In this document: positions 9,025 through 15,996 of the stretch, piece after piece
Numbering within the stretch: position 1 is the stretch's first letter
Layout of the letters: every line of letters begins with the position of its first letter
DNA from: Alkalihalobacillus alcalophilus ATCC 27647 = CGMCC 1.3604
GTDB lineage: Bacteria > Bacillota > Bacilli > Bacillales > Bacillaceae_D
DNA length: 51,143 nucleotides
Assembly (NCBI RefSeq): GCF_000292245.2
Contig: NZ_ALPT02000031.1
Span: 1-51,143, forward strand
Direction: 5' to 3'
Notes under the pieces: generated by a model
The model's input: only the letters and a program-made list of their open reading frames with translations
What the model was told of the DNA's origin: nothing
The model's database searches: none
Position numbers and translations under genes: made by a program

Positions 9025-9252
9025 ATGAGTAAATATCATTCTCTTTTATATAAATGGATAGATGGAAATCATTTATTAAAAATAAAGACGCATCAAGATG
9101 TCCAAGGAAAGAAACAATTTATTGGACGATTGATAAAATATGATGTCTTAAAACAAACGATTATTTTTTATGAAGACGATCATAAGGAAGTATTTCATTT
9201 TAGTCTTTCAGAAATAGAGTTGATTGAACCTGTTAAAAACGAGCGTCCCTAA
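9025..9252 (+). CDS. Small hypothetical protein, 75 residues
   Basis: Unrecognised. The chosen ATG at 9025 is 6 bases after AAGAGGTG; an in-frame GTG at 9016 lies inside that ribosome site, so I reject it. The protein is charged, with alternating short strands (LLKIKTHQDVQGKKQFIGRLIKYDVLKQTIIFYEDDHKEVFHFSLSEIELIEPV) that suggest a small beta-barrel or Sm/YlxR-like fold. The stop codon lies within the terminator stem. Confidence 0.6.
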   Translation: MSKYHSLLYKWIDGNHLLKIKTHQDVQGKKQFIGRLIKYDVLKQTIIFYEDDHKEVFHFSLSEIELIEPVKNERP

Positions 9253-9277
9253 AAGTTATTCCGGGGGACTTTTTTTA
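9244..9277 (+). terminator. Terminator overlapping the end of the 75-residue gene
   Basis: GTCCC (9245-9249) pairs with GGGAC (9265-9269) and is followed by seven or more T. The stem begins before the TAA stop at 9250. Confidence 0.75.
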
Positions 9278-9412
9278 CATTTAAAACGAAATAGTCATGA
9301 TCATGATTTTGTTGTACTTTTTATGTTTTGTAAATTATGTAGAAAAATGACTGATCGTTTTTCTGACTAATTAATTGAATATTTTGATATGAAATGATAA
9401 AATATAATTAAA

Positions 9413-9426
9413 TGATAACGCTTTCA
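9413..9426 (+). promoter_or_regulatory. Possible catabolite-responsive (cre) site
   Basis: TGATAACGCTTTCA matches the cre consensus TGWAANCGNTNWCA with one mismatch. It lies about 70 bases upstream of the IDEAL-domain gene. CcpA control is a guess from this motif alone. Confidence 0.35.
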
Positions 9427-9494
9427 AAATAACTTGGTTTAAATTCTTATGAAAATGGGAATATTTTTGGAAAGAATTAATGGAGGGATGCGAG

Positions 9495-9791
9495 ATGAAT
9501 AATCAATTTGCGATGGATAAAAATGTTTTAAAACAGTTACATGTGATAAAAAATTTACAGAATCGTTCAGAAACTACTGTTCAATCGTTATATGCCCAAG
9601 CCATTTTAGAATATTCTCTATACCATTACCAAAAGGAAAGAATTGACGCTGCAATTGATAAATCGTTAGCGGAATATAATCGTGAAGAGTTTATAAAATC
9701 ATCAAATGCTTATTTGCAATTAATGGAGAATCATAAAGATGGAAAAGTCATTTCTGAAAATGGATATGAATTGTTATTGACTTTTGAATAA
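9495..9791 (+). CDS. IDEAL-domain protein
   Basis: Small cytoplasmic protein of 98 residues with a C-terminal IDEAL-type motif: ERIDAAIDKSLAEYNREEFIKSSNAYLQL (roughly residues 49-77), the conserved Ile-Asp plus Leu pattern found in several Bacillus proteins. Such domains are thought to bind partner proteins, but the role here is unknown. The start is ATG 9495, 7 bases after GGAGGG; the in-frame ATG at 9480 lies upstream of the ribosome site. A terminator follows at 9818. Confidence 0.7.
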   Translation: MNNQFAMDKNVLKQLHVIKNLQNRSETTVQSLYAQAILEYSLYHYQKERIDAAIDKSLAEYNREEFIKSSNAYLQLMENHKDGKVISENGYELLLTFE

Positions 9792-9817
9792 GAGTTAGAG
9801 AAAAAATAGAAAAAATG

Positions 9818-9859
9818 AAGCTGCCTCAATAGGAAGAAACCGAATGAGGCAGCTTTTTT
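9818..9859 (+). terminator. Terminator after the IDEAL-domain gene
   Basis: AAGCTGCCTCA pairs with TGAGGCAGCTT and is followed by a run of six T. Confidence 0.92.
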
Positions 9860-9963
9860 GTTGTTATGTTTCAATTTTTGAATTTGGTGGAAAGTAATTA
9901 CAAGAGCTCATATTTCCAATTTGTATGAACCGGTTCAATTTAGTAAAAACTACTCGTAATGAT

Positions 9964-10083
9964 AATCAATCTAGCTACGTCCGTTAAAAGCTCGAGAAAA
10001 ATCGGGTCAGCTATAAATTCAAAAGGCGACTTTTTAGCTGACCCTGTATAATACTCGCTTCTGCCTAAACGGACTTTGCTTTA
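9964..10083 (+). repeat. Family 3 structured repeat, leader of the 44-residue gene
   Basis: One diverged copy of the ~120-bp repeat also seen at 29725, 31240 and 51022. The outer arms (TAGCTACGTCCGTTAAAAGC / GCTTCTGCCTAAACGGAC) are imperfect inverted repeats. The inner helix is GGGTCAGCTA (10004-10013) with TAGCTGACCC (10035-10044), perfect but different in sequence from the other copies. The repeat ends 7 bases before the GAGGTGAGG ribosome site of the next gene. Confidence 0.85.
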
Positions 10084-10103
10084 TTTAATGGAGGTGAGGC
10101 GTT

Positions 10104-10238
10104 ATGTGGACAATTTTAATCATTTTGTTCGTCTTATGGATTTTAGGGTTTAGTTTTAGAATTGCGGGAAACTTAGTTCATATATTACTCGTAATCGCAT
10201 TGATTCTATTGATAATTCGTTTAGTTAAAAGAAAATAA
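10104..10238 (+). CDS. lmo0937-family small membrane protein, 44 residues
   Basis: A tiny hydrophobic protein starting MWTILIILFVLWILGFSFRI and ending LIIRLVKRK, almost entirely two short membrane segments with a basic tail. This matches the small lmo0937-type membrane protein family as I recall it; its function is unknown. The ribosome site GAGGTGAGG is 5 bases upstream of the ATG. The mRNA leader is probably formed by the structured family 3 repeat that ends just before the ribosome site. Confidence 0.75.
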   Translation: MWTILIILFVLWILGFSFRIAGNLVHILLVIALILLIIRLVKRK

Positions 10239-10248
10239 TGAAAAAGTA

Positions 10249-10434
10249 TTACGAATGAGACGTTAAATATAAATAAGCATTTTTTAAAATCGGTTCCCGT
10301 TGCACATAATGTTCAAATACGTAGTATAATGCTGCTTCTTCATTCGTAATATGTTTCGTAATATCGTTAAAAACAGAAGAAAGAAAAGGATCATGTTTAA
10401 GAAGTTGACGCATTCTAATGGAATGATAATCCAA
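10249..10434 (-). CDS. Small hypothetical protein, about 61 residues
   Basis: Unrecognised. An ATG at 10464 opens the same frame, but the strong AAGGAGG ribosome site lies inside that extension and points to TTG at 10434 (7-base spacing), giving a protein starting MDYHSIRMRQLLKHDPF. The remainder (SSVFNDITKHITNEEAALYYVFEHYVQREPIL) is helical and soluble. The gene is convergent with the 44-residue membrane gene, with about 10 bases between their stops. Confidence 0.6.
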   Translation of the reverse strand: MDYHSIRMRQLLKHDPFLSSVFNDITKHITNEEAALYYVFEHYVQREPILKNAYLYLTSHS

Positions 10435-10558
10435 AGGGATAACCTCCTTAGGGAGCGATTTCATTTTTACTATATGTGTATTCCACTATTTTGTTCAAAA
10501 ATAGGGCTTGATAAACTTAAGAAATGCGTAGCCATCGTTTTTAGAAAGGAAGTTTGTG

Positions 10559-11392
10559 ATGTCGTTAATCAATTGCCATTCAGAATTTGCCGCTTTAAAG
10601 TCCGTTATTCTTTGTCAGCCAACTAATATGGCAATTAAAGATGCGATTAATGACATACAAGCTCATTATGAGCAGGAAAATATTGATAAGGAATTAGCGT
10701 TAGTGGAACATCGGCAATTAACGAAAGTTTTAGAAGACCATGAGATTACGGTCAAGTTTATACCTGCAGATAAAAAATGCCCTGAACAAGTATTTACACG
10801 AGATATCGGTTTTGTGATAGAAGAAACCTTGTATGTTGGGAACCTAAAAAGAGAAATTAGAAAAAGGGAAAGCGAATGTTTAATTAATTTTTTGCGAGAA
10901 GAAAAGCTACCTTATACTAAAGTGGAGATTGGAACGATCGAAGGTGGGGATGTGATCGTTCATAACAACCAAGTATTCATCGGCGATAGTAGCCGAACGG
11001 CCAAAGCTACAGTGGATGCATTAGCTAAAAGTCATCCTGAGCACACGTTTCACTTGATTAATTTTGATGATAGGTTTCTTCATTTAGACTGTGTCTTTAA
11101 CCCGATATCGGAAAATGAAGCACTTATTTACCCAAAAGCAATATCAGCTGAATCGCTTGATGTGTTAAATAAACAATTTGATTTAATTGAAGTCACAACA
11201 AGGGAACAATTTACATTAGCTGTTAATGTCCTGTCCATTGGTCAAAAGAAGGTGATCGCTTTACCTAAAAATAGGGAGACTAATGATAAATTAAGACAAA
11301 GGGGCTATGACATTATTGAAGTTGATTTTTCAGAAATTATTAAATCTGGAGGCTCTTTTCGTTGTGTGACACTACCTATCAAAAGAATATAA
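10559..11392 (+). CDS. DDAH/amidinotransferase-family amidinohydrolase
   Basis: Probable dimethylargininase-like enzyme that hydrolyses a guanidino group, giving citrulline from methylated arginine or acting on a related substrate. The 277 residues show the pentein-fold signature: VFTRDIGFVI (substrate-binding region, about 80), GTIEGGDVIVHNNQVFIGDSSRT (about 123-145), the catalytic His in FLHLDCVFNPI (about 176), and the nucleophilic Cys in GGSFRCVTLPI near the C-terminus. The start ATG 10559 is 6 bases after AAGGAAG. It could feed or drain arginine metabolism, but it is far from the arg operon. Members of this family are hard to separate by substrate (DDAH, arginine deiminase-like, agmatine). 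Confidence 0.8.
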   Translation: MSLINCHSEFAALKSVILCQPTNMAIKDAINDIQAHYEQENIDKELALVEHRQLTKVLEDHEITVKFIPADKKCPEQVFTRDIGFVIEETLYVGNLKREIRKRESECLINFLREEKLPYTKVEIGTIEGGDVIVHNNQVFIGDSSRTAKATVDALAKSHPEHTFHLINFDDRFLHLDCVFNPISENEALIYPKAISAESLDVLNKQFDLIEVTTREQFTLAVNVLSIGQKKVIALPKNRETNDKLRQRGYDIIEVDFSEIIKSGGSFRCVTLPIKRI

Positions 11393-11417
11393 TGTTAGAA
11401 AAATAAAAAAGAAAAAG

Positions 11418-11451
11418 CGATTATTTCCTAGGAAATTGTCGTTTTTTCTTT
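11418..11451 (+). terminator. Terminator after the amidinohydrolase gene
   Basis: CGA, then TTTCC paired with GGAAA around a central TA, closing with TCG, followed by TTTTTTCTTTTTATT. It lies just left of the inserted element at 11459. Confidence 0.7.
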
Positions 11452-11627
11452 TTATTAACTCAACTTTCGCATCGAGAAAATCCGTTCAACTAGTTGGCAG
11501 AGCGAATAGAAGCTCTTAAAAATGTCCTTGACACGTTTGAAAAGCGAGAACGCACTATCACACCAAACGGATAAACTGTGCATTAAGAAAAAATAGACAA
11601 TGTACAATGTGCTTCGGCTGTCGCTCC

Positions 11628-11732
11628 CAAAACCATACTCCGCGTCCTGTGGGAACCTGGCGAGCCTCCTCGGCAAGCCTTGCGGGGTCTCGCTCCACGG
11701 TTTATTCCCGCGGGAGTCTCCGTATGATTTTG
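11628..11732 (-). ncRNA. GC-rich structured unit A in element copy 1
   Basis: Read on the minus strand, the unit opens CAAAATCATAC and closes GTATGGTTTTG, an 11-bp helix with one wobble pair. Inside lie GGAGACTCCCGC, GAGCGAGACCCCGC and GAGGAGGCTCGC, where GCGAG can pair with CTCGC. The base composition is far richer in G+C than the surroundings. Whether it acts as RNA or as DNA cruciform is unknown. Confidence 0.5.
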
Positions 11733-12023
11733 TCCGCTAAGTGTCGTGGAGATGCTTGATGATATCGCCATGCCCAAATCAGCTATTTCTAACGCATAAG
11801 GACCTTCTTCTTTACTTTGTTAGTTATGAAAAGACATGATTCCAATCGAAACAAGCTCGCTAGTCTAGCTAACGCACAGAGTATCAACACGGATTTGTTT
11901 ACAACTGTAACGGACTGAGTCATTGAAGAAAAATCATTCTCAAGCTCTTGTACGTTGAAGTAATGACTATTTTTTATTCCATGAGGAGAACCGAACCTAG
12001 ATTCGATTCTATTATCAAGCGGA

Positions 12024-12129
12024 CAAACAGACACGGAGACTCCCGCAGGAATAAACCGTCCAATGAGACCCCGCAAGCGTGCTGAGGAGGCTCATGAGGT
12101 TCTCGGCAAGGACGCGGAGTGTCTGTTTG
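12024..12129 (+). ncRNA. GC-rich structured unit B in element copy 1
   Basis: Same layout as unit A on the opposite strand. The closing helix is CAAACAGACAC with GTGTCTGTTTG (perfect, 11 bp), and the inner helix is ATGAG with CTCAT in place of GCGAG with CTCGC. The sequence differs from unit A at paired positions on both sides, so pairing is kept. Confidence 0.5.
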
Positions 12130-12560
12130 GGAGCGACCGCCGGAGGGCCTATTATTTATTTCTTGATGCACAGATAACGTGAGATTGGTTTGTTCGTTTA
12201 TGAACATGACGTATTAAAGCAAAGGGTTGACTGTTTACATTTTTTTCAATAGGAAGGAAGAGTTAATCACATTGTTCGCGACAGCCGAAGTGCTTCATTT
12301 TAGTGAACAGATTCCTTCAACAGCCTACTAAGAGATGTGTTCAGACTGTTAACGATTGAACCGTTCCTGTAAAGTTAATTTGAGTATTATATCGCCCTAA
12401 AATCAATCTCTATCAACGGTTAAAGGTCCATTATACGCTGCGAAAGTTGAGTTATTAAATAAAGGCTTATTTTTTTAGAACAGAAACAATTTATTTAGAA
12501 AAGAGAAAAAGTATGATAAACTGTTAAGAGTGTTTTTAGGAGACGATTAAAAGACGTTTA

Positions 12561-13205
12561 TTGAGAATAAATAGAGAGTGTGAATACATTTTGACATATA
12601 TATTAAGTGAAATGACTTATTGGATTTTAGTTGCTTTAATCATTGTATTTTTTGTGTTTGTATTTAGTTTAGCTATAAATTATTTAATTAAGTTAAAGAC
12701 ATGGAAGGTTAGTAAACGGATAGAAATGCTTATTTCTGTCAGTTTGACGATAGTATTAGTGACGATCTATTTTGTTTTTGATGATAAGTTAACCTTGAAT
12801 GTGTATGAAGGGGATCTAGTTGTTGCAGAAGAGGAAGTGCAAACAATTGATCAAACGAGTGCTAAAGTCATCTCGACTGAAAAGCCTATGATCATTTATC
12901 ATTTATACACGCTCGGATTTTTTGATACACTTACAATCGCCAATGGTAGTGAGGATGAAGTTCAAGTCTCGGTTTTGACGACAGATTTTGAGAAGTTGTA
13001 CCCGTATTATCAAAACGAGTCGTTTGAGTTAAATGATGGGTCTTTTCATTTTGCTCAATATTATGAAAAGATCATTATCCCAAAAGCAGAAGAAGTTTTC
13101 TTTGAATTAATAGAAATGGGATATGAAGGTGACGAGTTGCAGCAACGATTTAACGATCTAATGGGTTTGGATTTTCCACAGCATAATTTCGAATTAGCAA
13201 GGTAA
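12561..13205 (+). CDS. Hypothetical membrane-anchored protein
   Basis: Unrecognised. There are two membrane segments near the N-terminus (about 18-43 and 53-72 counted from the first ATG), then an outside or cytoplasmic domain of about 140 mostly acidic residues (EGDLVVAEEEVQTIDQ, later FEKLYPYYQNESFELNDGSFHFAQYYEKIIIP). The start is uncertain: ATG 12561 lacks a good ribosome site, while TTG near 12592 has AGAGAG-like bases upstream. It stands alone, shortly downstream of the inserted element, and ends in a shared bidirectional terminator. Confidence 0.6.
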   Translation: MRINRECEYILTYILSEMTYWILVALIIVFFVFVFSLAINYLIKLKTWKVSKRIEMLISVSLTIVLVTIYFVFDDKLTLNVYEGDLVVAEEEVQTIDQTSAKVISTEKPMIIYHLYTLGFFDTLTIANGSEDEVQVSVLTTDFEKLYPYYQNESFELNDGSFHFAQYYEKIIIPKAEEVFFELIEMGYEGDELQQRFNDLMGLDFPQHNFELAR

Positions 13206-13225
13206 ATATTAGTTTGATCATAGTA

Positions 13226-13271
13226 GAAGACTGCTCAAAAGGCCGAATGCCTTTTTGAGCAGTCTTCTTTT
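13226..13271. terminator. Bidirectional terminator between convergent genes
   Basis: AGACTGCTCAAAAGGC pairs with GCCTTTTTGAGCAGTCT around CGAAT, with T-runs on the plus side and A-rich bases on the other side. It serves the membrane gene and probably the convergent lipoprotein gene. Confidence 0.9.
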
Positions 13272-13288
13272 ACTGGAGTGAGCATGAA

Positions 13289-14038
13289 TTACTGTTGTTG
13301 TGGGTTTGGTTCAAATGGTAATGAGAATGTCCAGACTGGTTCGATTAATTGATTGCGACTAATTAAGAGATCGAATGAAGCGGGGATATTTTGAAAAAAC
13401 TCATATTTACCTGCCACAGCATGCCCACTTGTATCATATTCTGTTGTTGAAAAAGTAGGATATATTTTTTCATTATTTATGTTGATAGAAACATCTAAAC
13501 CTTTAATAGGGTGAATATCTGTTGCGGTAAACTCTAGCACTTGTTTGTGTACATTTAATTCTGTTATAAGGAAGTCGTTCTCGGTTAGATTGTTTTCGTG
13601 ATGGCTCATATTTGGAAACTGAATGTTATATGTATAGTAGTTTGGTTTAATGTGGACTTGAGATACGAGCGTTTGGTTGCGTAAATCGGCATCATAATCA
13701 ATGGAATAAAAAGCAGTTAGAAAGGTCCGATTATTTTTAATTTCCTTTTCTTCATGAATTAGCTCAAAGTCAAGTGGTTCTACTCCTGTTGGTACGAGTG
13801 TTAAATCATAAAAAAAATCTTGTTCTAGGTCGAATTCATTTTCTAAGGTAGTCACTTCCATTATCGTTTTAATGACAGGTTCTTCTTCAAAAGTCGTTAT
13901 GGAGTATTCGATTAATTCAACTTGTAAGTGACGGTTCTCTGCGATTATTGGGTGGCTTGAAGAAGTGTTAACTGGTTCTTGCTCACCACCACAACTAATT
14001 AAGAGGGTGATAAGTCCTAGTATGAATAAAAATCGCAT
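13289..14038 (-). CDS. Hypothetical lipoprotein, 249 residues
   Basis: Unrecognised exported lipoprotein. The signal peptide MRFLFILGLITLLISCGG has a lipobox Cys at 16. The mature part is acidic and probably all-beta (alternating strands such as HLQVELIEYSITTFEEEPVIKTIMEVTTLENEF), and ends in a Pro/Gln-rich tail. Exported on the cell surface by inference. It is monocistronic, convergent with the membrane gene, and divergent from the mal operon, whose regulatory region begins about 190 bases beyond its start. Confidence 0.7.
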   Translation of the reverse strand: MRFLFILGLITLLISCGGEQEPVNTSSSHPIIAENRHLQVELIEYSITTFEEEPVIKTIMEVTTLENEFDLEQDFFYDLTLVPTGVEPLDFELIHEEKEIKNNRTFLTAFYSIDYDADLRNQTLVSQVHIKPNYYTYNIQFPNMSHHENNLTENDFLITELNVHKQVLEFTATDIHPIKGLDVSININNEKIYPTFSTTEYDTSGHAVAGKYEFFQNIPASFDLLISRNQLIEPVWTFSLPFEPNPQQQ

Positions 14039-14229
14039 TGAGTTTCACCTCGAAAAAGAATAAGAAGATACAATAATCTTAGCATAGTAGGCCAAAAAGA
14101 CCAATGGATAATCTATAAAAATGAAAAAATAGGCCTTATTTAATAAATGACAATATCGAGAAAATAAGGAGAGGAGTAAAAAAGAAAAACGAAGGGTTTG
14201 TCAAAAAGGTTTATTTAAATACGAATTGT

Positions 14230-14370
14230 GCAAACGTTTGTAGAAATTTGTTGAAACCTAAAAAAATTTCTCAAATTTCAGTTGAAATAATTGTGCCCAA
14301 AATGTATACTATGAATAAATCAATCAATGAAATCGTTTTCTTTTATTTTTCTGATTGTGCAAACGATTTC
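14230..14370 (+). promoter_or_regulatory. Promoter and three LacI-type operators of mdxEFG
   Basis: The promoter is TTGAAA (14282-14287), 17-base spacer, TATACT (14305-14310). Operator-like sites are GCAAACGTTTGT (14230-14241), GAAATCGTTTTC (14330-14341) and GCAAACGATTTC (14359-14370), one upstream and two downstream of the start point. Such spacing allows looping. The regulator is probably the LacI-family protein at 18276; CcpA could also use them as cre-like sites. The rest of 14039-14582 shows only an AAGGAGGTGA motif near 14498 with no convincing reading frame. Confidence 0.75.
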
Positions 14371-14582
14371 TTTAAAATGCATAAAGAGAATAGTTAGATG
14401 AAAAGATATATGGAATGAATGAATTAGTCCCGAAAAAAGATGTTAGGTCTTTTGACAGTTACTTTAAGAAGGTTCTCATTTTTAGTTAAATAGGTTAAGG
14501 AGGTGAGGCCACACCGCTTAGTCGTAAGTGTTTGTGAGTCAAACTAATATGCTTAAAGAAATTAATTTAGGGGGAATGTAAG

Positions 14583-15848
14583 ATGAAGAAGGTTTTAGGA
14601 ATAGCTATTACTTTGTTTTTAGTATTACTTTTAGCAGCGTGTGGACCAGATAGAGATGAGACAGGTGGCACAGATAGTAATGGTTCAGGTGATGAGCCAG
14701 CTACTGAGGGTGAAAAGCCAGATGTATTAACAATGTGGGTTAATGAGGAAGATGATCAATTAGATGCTTATGAAGAAATTGTCGCTAAATTTGAAGAAGA
14801 GCATGGAATTGCGGTTGAAATTACACCGTTCTCAATGGTTGATCAACTTGCTGCTTTGACTCTAGATGCTCCAGCGGGGAATGGTCCTGACTTGTATTTC
14901 CAACCAAATGACATGGTTGGTCAAGCCTATTTAGAAGGACTTGCTGCTGAGTTAACTTTAACAGATGACCAATTAGCTGGTTATCCAGAGGGAGCCGTTC
15001 ACGCTTTTTCTTATGAAGGTATACAATTAGGTATCCCAGCAGTTACCGAAACATATGCACTTTATTATAATACTGACTTAGTACCAGAAGCTCCACAAAC
15101 TATTGAAGATATTGAGCAAATTGCTGCTGATTTAACAAATGCCGCAAATGATGAATATGGGTTCTTGATGGAGGCAACTAATTTCTATTTCTTATATCCG
15201 TTTTTAGCTGCGGATGGTGGTTATGTATTTAATGAAGACGCAGATGGTGCTTATGATGATTCTGATATTGGTTTAGCAAATGCTGGTGCTGTAACAGGAG
15301 CAGAACGAGTTCAAAATTGGTTTACGGAAGGATATATACCTACTGGAATCAATGGAGATATTATGAATGGATTATTTGAAGATGGAAAAGTTGGAGCAGT
15401 TATTTCAGGGCCTTGGAATATCAGTGCTTATTCACAAGCTTTAGGAGATAAATTAGCAGTTGCACCACTACCAACAATTAATGGAGAAAATTTACAGTCT
15501 TTCTCAGGTGTTAAAGGATGGATGGTCAATGAATATACTGAGAATTTAGATTGGGCAGTAGAATTAGCACTATTTATTACTAATGCAGAAAACTCTTTGA
15601 CATACTTTGAGTATGCAGCTGAATTACCAGCTCGTACAGATGTAGAAATTGATGATGAAATTTTAGCTGCTTTTGCAGACCAAGCAGTGCATGCAGTTCC
15701 AATGCCTAACATTCCAGCAATGTCTCAAGTTTGGGAGCCTATGGCAGAAGCTTTTGAATTCATCTCACAAGGTGAAAATGTTCAAGAAGTATTGGAAGAA
15801 GCAGTTGAACAAATCCATGAAGATATTAATTTACAAAAAGGAAATTAA
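14583..15848 (+). CDS. mdxE: Maltodextrin-binding lipoprotein (MalE/MdxE type)
   Basis: Extracellular sugar-binding protein of a carbohydrate ABC importer. The 421 residues start with a signal peptide and lipobox (LLLAACG, Cys about 20), an acidic linker, then the family 1 solute-binding fold: LTMWVNEEDDQLDAYEEIVAKFEEEHGIAVEI, GPDLYFQPNDMVGQAYLEG, IPAVTETYALYYNTDLVPEAP, and KVGAVISGPWNISAYSQ, the last two typical of maltose-binding proteins. The length matches MdxE (about 417). The ribosome site is GGGGGAATGTAAG. It is the first gene of the mdxEFG operon and is followed by a hairpin before mdxF. Ligand (maltodextrin or cyclodextrin) is inferred from family and operon. Confidence 0.9.
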   Translation: MKKVLGIAITLFLVLLLAACGPDRDETGGTDSNGSGDEPATEGEKPDVLTMWVNEEDDQLDAYEEIVAKFEEEHGIAVEITPFSMVDQLAALTLDAPAGNGPDLYFQPNDMVGQAYLEGLAAELTLTDDQLAGYPEGAVHAFSYEGIQLGIPAVTETYALYYNTDLVPEAPQTIEDIEQIAADLTNAANDEYGFLMEATNFYFLYPFLAADGGYVFNEDADGAYDDSDIGLANAGAVTGAERVQNWFTEGYIPTGINGDIMNGLFEDGKVGAVISGPWNISAYSQALGDKLAVAPLPTINGENLQSFSGVKGWMVNEYTENLDWAVELALFITNAENSLTYFEYAAELPARTDVEIDDEILAAFADQAVHAVPMPNIPAMSQVWEPMAEAFEFISQGENVQEVLEEAVEQIHEDINLQKGN

Positions 15849-15871
15849 TTGAAGTTTGAATCTAAACTATT

Positions 15872-15907
15872 TAGGTGGCTTTCGCTCTATGGGGTGAAAG
15901 TCACCTA
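15872..15907 (+). promoter_or_regulatory. Intercistronic hairpin between mdxE and mdxF
   Basis: TAGGTGGCTTTC pairs with GAAAGTCACCTA (12 bp including one wobble) across a 12-base loop. No T-run follows, so it probably stabilises the upstream mdxE message or partly attenuates the permease genes. Confidence 0.65.
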
Positions 15908-15996
15908 CTTAAAGAAAATAATCGATTTCGAATTAATTAGAAGATCATTTCCTCGAGAACATATTTTCGAAGTCAAGTATTAGGGGAGGAAGGAAA

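Larger units (their letters stand above)
11452..12458. mobile_element. 993-bp non-autonomous element with TIRs and 7-bp duplication (copy 1)
   Basis: The element spans 11459-12451. It begins CTCAACTTTCGCA and ends with the exact complement TGCGAAAGTTGAG, flanked on both sides by TTATTAA (11452-11458 and 12452-12458), a 7-bp target duplication. A second copy in opposite orientation lies at 48648-49553. The interior holds only short overlapping open frames without ribosome sites, and no transposase. It contains two GC-rich structured units in inverted orientation, one near each side. It is probably mobilised in trans by an unidentified transposase. It separates the amidinohydrolase gene from the membrane gene at 12561 and fills most of the 1.2-kb gene-free stretch. 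Confidence 0.9.

Noticed and set aside
11455..12207. Short open frames inside the 993-bp element
   Set aside because: They are created by the GC-rich palindromic units, occur on both strands, and have no ribosome sites or recognisable protein.
14498..14575. Possible leader peptide after AAGGAGGTGA before mdxE
   Set aside because: The only start codons are too close to or too far from the ribosome-like motif, and no stable frame emerges.
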